Assembly (NCBI RefSeq): GCF_019931575.1 | Contig: NZ_CP082923.1 | Location: 2,790,001 to 2,854,000 of the forward strand | Direction: 5' to 3' | From: Caulobacter segnis | GTDB lineage: Bacteria; Pseudomonadota; Alphaproteobacteria; Caulobacterales; Caulobacteraceae | Length of the DNA stretch: 64,000 bases | Shown here: in pieces, positions 1 through 8,018 of the stretch | How the letters are laid out: each line of letters starts with the position of its first letter | How positions within the stretch are numbered: the stretch's first letter is position 1 | Program-made: the position numbers and the translations under genes | Notes under the pieces: generated by a model | Told to the model about the DNA's origin: nothing | The model's database searches: none | The model's input: only the letters and a program-made list of their open reading frames with translations

Positions 1-829
1 TCGGCACGCCCACGGCGACGGTCACCTCCTCGGCGGCGATCAGGCGCGCCAGGCTGGCGCCGTCGGTGTGACGCCCGGGCAGGACCAGCTTGGCCCCCAC
101 GGCCGTGGCGGCGAACGGCAGCCCCCATGCGTTGGCGTGGAACATCGGCACCACCGCCAGCACGGCGTCCGCGCCCGAGATCGCCAGCCCGTCGACCTGC
201 AGAATCCGCAGCGCGTGCAGGTAGCTGGAGCGGTGCGTATAGGTCACCCCCTTGGGCGCGCCCGTGGTGCCGGACGTGAAGCACAGGCCGCACGGCGCGG
301 TCTCGGCGAAGTCGCCCCAGACGACCCCCGTCCCGTCGGCTGTCTCGACCAGGGGCGCCAGCGGCTCGCCCTCGACGGCCTCGCCGTCGATGACCAGCAG
401 CCGCCCGACGCCTGGCGCGATCGCCTGGACCTTGGCGGCCAGCGGTGCGAGGTCGGCCGAGGCGATCAACACGCGGGCTTCCGACTGGACGACCATGTCG
501 GCCAGTTGCTCGGCGGTCAGGCGCGGATTCAGCGTGTGGCACACCGCGCCCATGCCCATGATCGCGTACCAGACCTCGACGTGATCCTGGCTGTTCCAGG
601 CCAGGGTCGCGACCCGATCGCCGGCCCTGACGCCCAGGCCCGCCAGCACGGCCGAGACGCGCCGGGCGCGCTCCATCAGCGCCGCGTAGCCGATCCGGTC
701 GATCCGTCCGTCGCCGCGCGCGGTCGCCACCTCCCTGTCCGACCGCCACTTGGCGGCGTGCTCCAGAAACTTGTCCAGCGTCAGCGGGAACGCCTGCATT
801 TCACCGTCGATCATCGGCACGCAACTCAT
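1..829 (-). CDS. AlkK-like medium/long-chain acyl-CoA ligase, C-terminus cut by window edge
   Basis: The first ~276 residues of an AMP-forming acid-CoA ligase (adenylates a fatty acid, then forms the CoA thioester). The P-loop-like motif [10 protein letters not shown] lies near residues 182-191, and the following stretch [14 protein letters not shown] is the pattern of the AlkK group of medium-chain ligases. The gene runs off the left edge, so the C-terminal domain is not visible. I chose the ATG at 829 because it overlaps the stop of the upstream esterase gene as ATGA, implying translational coupling; an in-frame ATG at 835 is the alternative. Co-transcription with a secreted esterase suggests it activates the acid released by ester hydrolysis (inference). 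Confidence 0.9.
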   Translation of the reverse strand, partial: MSCVPMIDGEMQAFPLTLDKFLEHAAKWRSDREVATARGDGRIDRIGYAALMERARRVSAVLAGLGVRAGDRVATLAWNSQDHVEVWYAIMGMGAVCHTLNPRLTAEQLADMVVQSEARVLIASADLAPLAAKVQAIAPGVGRLLVIDGEAVEGEPLAPLVETADGTGVVWGDFAETAPCGLCFTSGTTGAPKGVTYTHRSSYLHALRILQVDGLAISGADAVLAVVPMFHANAWGLPFAATAVGAKLVLPGRHTDGASLARLIAAEEVTVAVGVP

Positions 830-2478
830 CGGCATTGGGAGACGGGAGCCGGCAGCGGCGGCGAGACGACGCCCACATTCCAGTTCCAGGAAAGGTCGCC
901 TTGGGCGCGGCGGCGGCAGACCACCGCCTCGTTCAGCTCGTACATGCCGGGCCGCAGGCGGACGCCCGGAGACGGCGCCTCGGTGAAGGCCATGTAGGCG
1001 CGCGCGGCGCCGTAGGGCTTCCAGTCCGGCCGGCCGGCCGCCTTGGGCGCGCCCGAACGGGCGAAGGCGGTCCAGTAGTCGATCATCGCGATCGACAGCC
1101 CGGCCTCGACCGGCGTGTCGGGGATCTTGGGCCAGGCGGGCGGCGTCTTGTCGGTCGTGCCGAAGACGTAGGGGATCTCGCTGGCGTGGAAGCCGTGCAG
1201 TCCCGCCGCCTCGGCCGCCGGATAGCCATGGTCGAAGAGGTAGAAATAGCTAGGCGCGCCGGCAGCGGTCTGCGTGGCGACCAGCCGCTCGGCGGTCCAG
1301 CCGTAGAGGGCGTCACGCGTCGTCAGCAGCACGCTCTCGGCAATATCCGTGGACGGATAGAGCTTCAGGAAGTCCTCGGCAAGGTCGCCATAGCGCTTGT
1401 GGATCTCGGCCTCATAGGTCGCCGCGTCGGCGGGCGGCGGCGGGGCCAGGATGCGCAGCGAGCGGATCTCGCCGCTGTTGAAGCCGGCCAGGATCGGAAC
1501 CTTGGCCTGCTCGCCGCGATCGAAGGTCTCGACCAGCTGACGCGGCAGCACCTTGCCGTCGACCGCGCCGAAGGTCTGGAAACCGGCCATCAGGGCCGCG
1601 CTGGTCAGGGTCTTGGCGTCCATGGCCCGCAAGGCGGCCAGGTCCTTGGCGCCCAGCTTGGTCGCCAAGGCCGCGCCCGCCGTCTCGGCCGGGACATGGC
1701 CGAACCGCGCCTCGCGCAGCTCCGGCGTCGAGATCATGTAGGCGCTCTGAGCGATCGCCTTGTTGAACAGTCCGCGCGCCTGGGGCGAGGCCATCAGGTA
1801 CATGACGCTGAGCGCCCCGGCCGACTCCCCGGCCACCGTGACATTGGCCGGATCGCCCCCAAAGGCGGCGATGTTCTTCTGGACCCATTTCAAGGCCGCG
1901 ATCTGGTCGAGCAGCCCATAGTTGCCCGAGACATGGTCGGCCGATTCCGCGCTGAGCTCGGGATGGGCCAGATAGCCGAACACGCCCAGGCGGTAGTTGA
2001 TCGAGACGACGACGATACCGCCCCGCCGCGCCATGGCCGCCCCGTCGTACATGCTTTCGCTGCTGGCGCCGGAGATCAAGGAGCCGCCATGGATCCAGAC
2101 CAGCACCGGCGCCTTCCGGGTCTCGACCGGAGTCCAGATGTTCAGCGACAGGCAATCCTCGCTCATCGCCTCGAGCGGGTCGGCATAGATGTTGCCGGGC
2201 CTGGGCGGCGGCTGGAAACAGCCCGGACCGAAGGCCGCGGCGTCGCGCACGCCCGACCAGGCGGGCGCTGGAGCGGGCGGTTTCCAGCGTCCCTCGCCCA
2301 CCGGCGGGGCGGCGTACGGAATCCCCTTGAAGATCTCGAGGCCGTCCTGGACCCGCCCTTGGACCGCGCCGGCCGGGGCGCGGACGATGGGCTGTTGCGC
2401 CAGCGCGCCGGCCGGCGCCGCGACCAGACCCGCCAGGATGACGGCGAGGGCCGCGTTCGCGAATAGACCAGTCTTCAT
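826..2478 (-). CDS. Exported type-B carboxylesterase
   Basis: A 550-residue alpha/beta hydrolase of the carboxylesterase/acetylcholinesterase family. The N-terminal ~28 residues are a signal peptide ending in ALAQQ. The type-B signature [11 protein letters not shown] and the nucleophile elbow GESAGA (about residue 215) are present, with GFHASEIPY carrying the likely catalytic His. The start at 2478 has a strong Shine-Dalgarno GGAGGT; an open frame extends further upstream but without support. It should hydrolyse an ester outside the cytoplasm. It is translationally coupled to the acyl-CoA ligase and is transcribed away from the MFS gene, with an inverted repeat between them. The substrate cannot be read from sequence. 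Confidence 0.93.
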   Translation of the reverse strand: MKTGLFANAALAVILAGLVAAPAGALAQQPIVRAPAGAVQGRVQDGLEIFKGIPYAAPPVGEGRWKPPAPAPAWSGVRDAAAFGPGCFQPPPRPGNIYADPLEAMSEDCLSLNIWTPVETRKAPVLVWIHGGSLISGASSESMYDGAAMARRGGIVVVSINYRLGVFGYLAHPELSAESADHVSGNYGLLDQIAALKWVQKNIAAFGGDPANVTVAGESAGALSVMYLMASPQARGLFNKAIAQSAYMISTPELREARFGHVPAETAGAALATKLGAKDLAALRAMDAKTLTSAALMAGFQTFGAVDGKVLPRQLVETFDRGEQAKVPILAGFNSGEIRSLRILAPPPPADAATYEAEIHKRYGDLAEDFLKLYPSTDIAESVLLTTRDALYGWTAERLVATQTAAGAPSYFYLFDHGYPAAEAAGLHGFHASEIPYVFGTTDKTPPAWPKIPDTPVEAGLSIAMIDYWTAFARSGAPKAAGRPDWKPYGAARAYMAFTEAPSPGVRLRPGMYELNEAVVCRRRAQGDLSWNWNVGVVSPPLPAPVSQCR

Positions 2479-2556
2479 GGCAGTTCCCACCTCCAACCCG
2501 CCGATCTTTCCCCGTCGGCGTTGAGCCCAACCGTGCCGACGATCAGCCCCCGTGTC

Positions 2557-2584
2557 AACATTCACTCTCACGCGCGTGAATGTT
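2557..2584. promoter_or_regulatory. Candidate TetR operator, site A
   Basis: Perfect inverted repeat with 9-base arms AACATTCAC and GTGAATGTT around a 10-base spacer; pairing extends outward to 12 bases (2554-2587). It sits in the divergent promoter region between the esterase (start 2478) and MFS (start 2655) genes and matches site B at 4811 in length and arm sequence. That it is bound by the TetR protein encoded at 3993-4667 is inference. Confidence 0.7.
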
Positions 2585-2654
2585 GACGCAAGCTTCTGGA
2601 TGGGCGCATGCTCGCGACAAGCCAAGCCCACGAATGGGCGGTCGGGAGGAAGCC

Positions 2655-3989
2655 TTGGACACCCCACGCGTCACCACGCGGCCGCCGAGCGCGCCGCCCC
2701 CCGCCCTCGCCCGCGCGCCGGACGAGACACGCCCGGCGCCGACCGCGAACCGCGCCTGGGTCGTGCTGGCGATGCTCTGGTTCGTCTATGTCCTGAACTT
2801 CCTGGACCGACAGCTGATGTCGATCCTGGCCAAGCCGATCCAGGACAGCTTGCATGTCACCGACAGCCAGCTCGGCCTGATCGGCGGCCTCTATTTCGCG
2901 ATGTTCTACTGCTTCATCGCCATCCCCGTCGGCTGGCTGGCCGACCGGACCAACCGCGTGGCCGTCCTGAGCCTGGCCTGCGGGATCTGGAGCGCCGCGA
3001 CCATCGCCTGTGGCCTGTCGCGCAACTACGGCCAGTTCGCCGTCTCGCGGATGACGGTCGGCTTCGGCGAGGCCGGCGGCGTACCGCCCTCCTACGCGAT
3101 CATTTCCGACTACTTCCCGCCCGAGCGCCGGGGCACGGCGCTCAGCCTCTATAACCTGGGCCCGCCGGTGGGCGCGGCGCTGGGCATCGCCTTCGGCGCG
3201 GCCATCGCGGCCGCCTTCGACTGGCGTCACGCCTTCGTGGTGCTGGGCGTCATAGGCGTCGCGACCGCCGTCGTCCTGCCGCTGATCGTGCGCGAACCGC
3301 GTCGCGGCGCCCTGGACGGGCTCGCCGAGGGCGCCCCGGCCCGCAAGGCCCCGTTCTGGGCGACGCTGCGGATGTTCTTCACCCGTCCGACCCTGATGCT
3401 GGCCGCGCTGGGCAGCGGCGCGACCCAGTTCGTGACCTACGGCCTGGGCAACTTCACCACCCTGTTCCTGATGCGCGAGAAGGGCATGGCGCTCGGCGAG
3501 GTCGCCGTCTGGTACGCCCTGGTCGTCGGGATCGGCATGAGCGCCGGCATCTTCGTCTCGGGCCGGGTGATCGACCGCTATCGCCGGCGTTCCAAGGTTG
3601 TCTACGCCGTGGCGCCGGTGATCTCGCTGACGCTGGCGATCCCGTTCTATCTGGGCTTCGTCTGGGCCCCGACCTGGCCGCTGGCCCTGGCCTTCCTGAT
3701 CGGCCCGACCTTCCTGAACTACTTCTACCTGTCGTCGTCGGTGGCGCTGGTCCAGGAGGAGGTCCGGCCGGAGGAACGGGTGATGTCCGGCGCCCTGCTG
3801 CTGCTGGTGATGAATTTCATCGGCCTGGGCCTCGGCCCTACCTATGTCGGCGCGGCCAGCGACTTCTTCCGGGCCAGCCATCCGGGGAACTCGCTGCAGA
3901 TGGCGCTCTACACGCTCGTGCCGTTCTACGTCCTGGCGATCGCCCTGTTCCTGTGGCTGGCCCGGATCTTCGCCCGCGAGAAGGCGTGA
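2655..3989 (+). CDS. MFS transporter, spinster-like
   Basis: About 444 residues with 12 predicted membrane helices in two bundles separated by a charged loop ([14 protein letters not shown] region). The first helix [13 protein letters not shown] and the loop GWLADRTNR match the MFS signature seen in spinster-like exporters/importers of Caulobacter and sphingomonads. I prefer the TTG start at 2655: GGAGG lies 5 bases upstream, whereas ATG at 2634 and the open frame from 2580 lack a ribosome-binding site and the latter would overlap the operator. It is probably the inner-membrane transporter for the compound, or a product of it, handled by the flanking esterase and receptor (inference). Solute unknown. 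Confidence 0.88.
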   Translation: MDTPRVTTRPPSAPPPALARAPDETRPAPTANRAWVVLAMLWFVYVLNFLDRQLMSILAKPIQDSLHVTDSQLGLIGGLYFAMFYCFIAIPVGWLADRTNRVAVLSLACGIWSAATIACGLSRNYGQFAVSRMTVGFGEAGGVPPSYAIISDYFPPERRGTALSLYNLGPPVGAALGIAFGAAIAAAFDWRHAFVVLGVIGVATAVVLPLIVREPRRGALDGLAEGAPARKAPFWATLRMFFTRPTLMLAALGSGATQFVTYGLGNFTTLFLMREKGMALGEVAVWYALVVGIGMSAGIFVSGRVIDRYRRRSKVVYAVAPVISLTLAIPFYLGFVWAPTWPLALAFLIGPTFLNYFYLSSSVALVQEEVRPEERVMSGALLLLVMNFIGLGLGPTYVGAASDFFRASHPGNSLQMALYTLVPFYVLAIALFLWLARIFAREKA

Positions 3990-3992
3990 GAC

Positions 3993-4667
3993 TCAGCTCT
4001 TCAGGGCGATGAAGCCGGCGGCCATGAACCTGGCGATCCGCTTCTTGATCGCCGGGAAGTCGTCGGAGTGGCAGATCCCGCTGGACAGCCGGTCGATCCG
4101 GCCGGTCCGGGCCAAGGTGTTCATCAGCGCGCCGCTGACGAAGTGGTAGCCCCAGAAGACCTCCTCGTCGGCATAGTCCGGCAGGGCGCGCTTGAGGATG
4201 CCGACCAGTTTCAGCACGACGGGATCGAAGTGCTCGTCCATCAGCGCCGCGCCCTCGGGCGTGTTGCTGACCCGGGCGCAGAAGGCGGCGTAGTTCATCC
4301 AGTGCTCGCCGCCCTCGTAGTAGAGGTCGAGGTCGGTATCGAGGAAGGCGTGCAGCGCGCCCTCGACGGTCGGGTTGTCGCCGGCGGCCTGCTCGTACTG
4401 CTCCAACGCCACCATCCGGCGGCCGGACGTCACGCCCGCCCGGCGGGCGAACACAGCCTCGAACAGGTTGGTCTTGTCCTTGAAATAGTAGTTCAGCAGC
4501 GTGGTGTGGATGCCCACGCGCACGGCCACGTCCCGCAGCGTCACGCCATAGAGGCCGTTCTGCGAGAACAGGTACTCGGCCGCGTCCAGGATCTGCTCCA
4601 GGCTCTGAGCGCGCTGCTCGGCCTTGGTCCGCCGCGCCTTGGTCTCCCCCGCCGTCGCTCCCGCCAA
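3993..4667 (-). CDS. TetR/AcrR-family transcriptional regulator
   Basis: A 224-residue regulator. The N-terminal helix-turn-helix is clear: ILDAAEYLFSQNGLYGVTLRDVAVRVGI followed by the YYFKDKTNLFEAVF recognition-helix region typical of TetR. The C-terminal ~150 residues are the ligand/dimer domain. I chose TTG at 4667, which has AGGAGG five bases upstream; longer in-frame starts up to 4793 have no ribosome-binding site. It is convergent with the MFS gene (3 bases between stops) and divergent from the TonB-dependent receptor. Candidate operators at 2557 and 4811 suggest it represses its own promoter, the receptor, the MFS gene and the esterase-ligase operon. Confidence 0.92.
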   Translation of the reverse strand: MAGATAGETKARRTKAEQRAQSLEQILDAAEYLFSQNGLYGVTLRDVAVRVGIHTTLLNYYFKDKTNLFEAVFARRAGVTSGRRMVALEQYEQAAGDNPTVEGALHAFLDTDLDLYYEGGEHWMNYAAFCARVSNTPEGAALMDEHFDPVVLKLVGILKRALPDYADEEVFWGYHFVSGALMNTLARTGRIDRLSSGICHSDDFPAIKKRIARFMAAGFIALKS

Positions 4668-4810
4668 GCCATCCTCCTGATGCTTTCGACCCCTCGCGTA
4701 GTCGCGGCGCGGCGCGCCGCTGTCAATCATTCCCGTGATGGAACCCCGCCGTTTCGCCCAATCCGAATTGGCCGAACGATGATCGATTGACATTGCACGA
4801 CGTTACAGCA

Positions 4811-4838
4811 AACACTCACTCTTGTGAGAATGAGCGTT
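4811..4838. promoter_or_regulatory. Candidate TetR operator, site B
   Basis: Imperfect inverted repeat, arms AACACTCAC and ATGAGCGTT (7 of 9 paired) around a 10-base spacer. It has the same 9-10-9 architecture as site A, and the shared consensus is AACAYTCAC-N10-RTGARYGTT. An inner palindrome CTCACTCT-TGTG-AGAATGAG pairs at 7 of 8 positions. It lies between the divergently transcribed tetR and TonB-dependent receptor genes, 32 bases before the receptor start. Confidence 0.65.
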
Positions 4839-4869
4839 AAGAGACTCATTCAACGGGAGGGTTCGCCAT

Positions 4870-7800
4870 ATGAAAGTCGGGCTAAACAGCGCCTCGGGCG
4901 TCGCGCTGGTGATCGCAATCGCCGGCGCCGGGCTGCCGGCCTGGGGTCAGGAAAAAGCGTCTTCGGACCAGTCCACCCAGGTCGAGGAAATCGTCGTCAC
5001 GGGCTCGAACATCCGGGGCTCGGCGCTCGACGCCGCCCTCCCCGTCGAGGTCTATTCGCAAGCGGATCTGGAAAAGCAGGGCGCGCCGACGGCGCTGGAG
5101 TTCGCCAAGAGCCTGACGATCTCGGGCCCGACGACAGGCGAGTCCTACTATTTCGGCGGCCCGACCCTGGTCGGCTCGGTGAACTACAACCTGCGCGGCC
5201 TGGGGGCCGACAAGACACTGGTGCTGCTGAACGGCCGGCGGATGAACCAGAACACCGCCAACGTCCCCTCGATGGCCCTGGCCCGCACCGAAATCCTCAA
5301 GGACGGCGCGGCGGTGATCTACGGCGCCGACGCCACCGGCGGGGTCGTCAACTTCATCACCCGCGACAAGTTCGTCGGGATGGAGGCCCAGGCCCAGTAC
5401 AAACACATCAAGGGCTCGAAGGGCGACTATTCGGTCGGCGTGATGGGCGGCATCGGCGAGGACCGCGTCAACCTGCTGGTCTCGGCCGAGTACGAACACC
5501 GTTCGCGCCTGGGCACCCTGGAGCGCGACTTCAGCAAGGCCTCGCTGAACCCGACCACGGGCTACAACCCCGCCCCCTGGTCCACCCTGACCAACCTGAC
5601 CGGCTGGCAGGCGCGCGGCCCCCTGCCCGCCACGCCCAGCGCCACCGACGTCGGCGAATGGGGCCCGGCGGTGGGCGGCATCGTCTCCGACTTCACCCCC
5701 GCCAGCTGCGCCGCGGTCGGCGGCCGCTACGACAACGCCTTCACCTGCGCCTACAACTACATCTCGTACTATCGGCTGGTGGAAAAGCAGGACACCTATC
5801 GGCTCTACGCCCAATTGAAGGCGCAGATCACCGACAGCATGAAATTCCACATGGACGCGTCGTACGGGCGCGTGAACTTGCCGCAAGTGATGGGCTCGCC
5901 CGCCCAACCCGTGTCGCGCGGCCCCGCTCTGGCCACCGGGGCCGTCAACCAGTTCTACGTGCCGATCACCAACCCGTTCGCGGCCGATTTCGCCGCCGCC
6001 CACGGCATTGTCGGGGCCCAGGGATTCACGCCGATCACCTACCGGCTGTTCGGCCATGGCGGCAATCCGTACTATTCGGGCGGCGACGGCTTCGGCGTGG
6101 CCGACAAGATCGACAACAAGGTCTGGCGCGTGTCGGCCGGACTGACTGGCGACCTGGGAGACCTGGCGCCGTTCGCCAAGGCCGTCGGATACGACTTCGC
6201 CCTGACCTATAACGACGCCTATAACTACAACACCCACGCCGACACGATCGGCTACCGCCTGCAGGAGGCCCTGAACGGCTTCGGCGGTTCGAACTGCAAG
6301 GCCGTGGACCTGGATCCCAGCCGTTTCGGCACCCAGAACGCGGCCGCCGCCGGCAAGAACGGCTGCCAGTACTGGAATCCCTTCTCGACCTCGTTCAAGG
6401 GCCAGCCGATGCTGGGCCTCTCCAATCCCAGCTACGTCGCCGGCAAGGAGAACCCCGAGGACCTGGCCCTGTGGATGTTCGATCCGCGCGCGGTCGAGAC
6501 GCTAAGCCACAACTTCACGGCCGACCTGGTGTTCAACGGCCGCTCCGGCGTCAACCTGCCCGGCGGCGAGATCGGCTGGGCGCTCGGCGCTCAGTACCGC
6601 TCACTGGCCAACCGCGTGAACGTGCCCAGCGCGTTCAACAACGGCTCGATCCAGTGCGAGTGGCCCAGCAACACCACCAGCGCCAACGGCGCGGGCTCAG
6701 GCAATCTGAGCCCCACGCCGACCTCGACGACCAGCCCCAACTTCCGGGGCTGCACGCCCGACGCGCCCGGCCCGTTCGTGCTGTTCGCCCCGACCCTGCC
6801 GAGCCAGGCCGAGCAGAGCCAGTACTCGCTGTTCGGTGAGCTGCAGATCCCGCTGTTCTCGACCGTCGACATCCAGCTGGCGGCGCGCCGCGAGAAGTTT
6901 TCCAACGACCTGGGCGCAACGGTCTACAAGGCGTCGGGCAAGTGGAACGTCTGGGGCCCGCTGACCCTGCGCGCCTCGTACGGCACCAACTACCAGACGC
7001 CGCCGCTGGGCGTTACGCCGGGGGCCATCACGGTCGCCGCCCGCACCTACACCGTCGCGGCCAGCAACTGGCTGGCGGCCCAGTTCATCACCGACGCCAA
7101 TCTTAAGCCCGAGACCGCCAAGACCTCGAACATCGGGGCCATCTGGCAGAGCCGCGGCTTCGCCGACGACCACAGGCTGCGCCTGATCGTCGACTATTTC
7201 GACATCAAGACCAAGGACCAGATCGGTCAGGTCGCCGATCCCAACCAGATCGCCAGCCTGGTCTTCAACGGAGCCGGCGGCACGATCACCACCTGCGACG
7301 TGACCAAGCAGCCCCTACTGGCCCGCATCACCTTCAACAGCGGTTGCGCGGTGGGCATGAGCGGCGTCGGCAGCTTCTCTGCGGTCTCCACACGCTACGG
7401 CAACGGCCCCGGCCAGACGACCAAGGGCTTCGACTTCCAGGGCAGCTACGGCCTGCCGTTGGGCCCGGGCGACCTCGACATCAACGTCACCGCCACGCGC
7501 GTGACCGAGCTGAAGACCGGCCCGACCACCCTGGACGGCGTGACGATCTCCACGGGCGACGACCGCCTGGGCACGCTGAACTTCGCCACCTTCGCCCAGG
7601 CCGCGCCGAAGTGGCGCGCCAACCTCGGCGTCAACTACGGCCTGGGTCGCCAGAACTTCCGCCTGGGCGTCAACTTCGTCTCGGCCGTGAAGGACGAGCG
7701 GGCCGGCGTCCAGTACGGCGAGGACGGCGAGAACTGGATCACCACCGACTTCACCTATCGCCTGCAGCTCGACGGCGACATGGCCCTGACGGCGACCGTG

Positions 7801-7914
7801 GCGAACATCTTCGACCGCGACCCACCGCCGGCCCAGGAGGAGTTCGGCTACGATCCGTGGACCGGGAACCCGCTGGGCCGGACCTTCGAGATCGGCTTCA
7901 AGAAAGCCTTCTGA
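4870..7914 (+). CDS. TonB-dependent outer-membrane receptor
   Basis: A 1014-residue receptor with a signal peptide (about 26 residues, ending AWGQ), a TonB-box-like segment VEEIVVTGS near residue 40, a plug domain (about 45-160, containing LRGLGADKTLVLLNGRRM) and a long 22-strand barrel ending in FEIGFKKAF with the terminal Phe required for outer-membrane assembly. GGGAGGG precedes the ATG. It imports a bulky or scarce solute across the outer membrane using TonB energy. Position in a locus with an exported esterase, MFS transporter and acyl-CoA ligase suggests an ester or lipid-like substrate (inference). Probably controlled through operator site B. Confidence 0.93.
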   Translation: MKVGLNSASGVALVIAIAGAGLPAWGQEKASSDQSTQVEEIVVTGSNIRGSALDAALPVEVYSQADLEKQGAPTALEFAKSLTISGPTTGESYYFGGPTLVGSVNYNLRGLGADKTLVLLNGRRMNQNTANVPSMALARTEILKDGAAVIYGADATGGVVNFITRDKFVGMEAQAQYKHIKGSKGDYSVGVMGGIGEDRVNLLVSAEYEHRSRLGTLERDFSKASLNPTTGYNPAPWSTLTNLTGWQARGPLPATPSATDVGEWGPAVGGIVSDFTPASCAAVGGRYDNAFTCAYNYISYYRLVEKQDTYRLYAQLKAQITDSMKFHMDASYGRVNLPQVMGSPAQPVSRGPALATGAVNQFYVPITNPFAADFAAAHGIVGAQGFTPITYRLFGHGGNPYYSGGDGFGVADKIDNKVWRVSAGLTGDLGDLAPFAKAVGYDFALTYNDAYNYNTHADTIGYRLQEALNGFGGSNCKAVDLDPSRFGTQNAAAAGKNGCQYWNPFSTSFKGQPMLGLSNPSYVAGKENPEDLALWMFDPRAVETLSHNFTADLVFNGRSGVNLPGGEIGWALGAQYRSLANRVNVPSAFNNGSIQCEWPSNTTSANGAGSGNLSPTPTSTTSPNFRGCTPDAPGPFVLFAPTLPSQAEQSQYSLFGELQIPLFSTVDIQLAARREKFSNDLGATVYKASGKWNVWGPLTLRASYGTNYQTPPLGVTPGAITVAARTYTVAASNWLAAQFITDANLKPETAKTSNIGAIWQSRGFADDHRLRLIVDYFDIKTKDQIGQVADPNQIASLVFNGAGGTITTCDVTKQPLLARITFNSGCAVGMSGVGSFSAVSTRYGNGPGQTTKGFDFQGSYGLPLGPGDLDINVTATRVTELKTGPTTLDGVTISTGDDRLGTLNFATFAQAAPKWRANLGVNYGLGRQNFRLGVNFVSAVKDERAGVQYGEDGENWITTDFTYRLQLDGDMALTATVANIFDRDPPPAQEEFGYDPWTGNPLGRTFEIGFKKAF

Positions 7915-7929
7915 TCCTACCTCGCGCCT

Positions 7930-7962
7930 GGCGGGCGACCTCGTGTCGCCCGCCATTCTTTT
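7930..7962 (+). terminator. Rho-independent terminator of the receptor gene
   Basis: Perfect 10-base stem (GGCGGGCGAC / GTCGCCCGCC) with a five-base loop, followed by ATTCTTTT, 15 bases after the receptor stop codon. Confidence 0.9.
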
Positions 7963-8018
7963 CGGCGACCGACGACTGCCCCAGAGGAGACCACGCCCCA
8001 TACTGTCGGCGTCGTGGA

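Noticed and set aside
835..2466. Long plus-strand open frame opposite the carboxylesterase
   Set aside because: No recognisable domain or ribosome-binding site; the minus-strand esterase has all family motifs.
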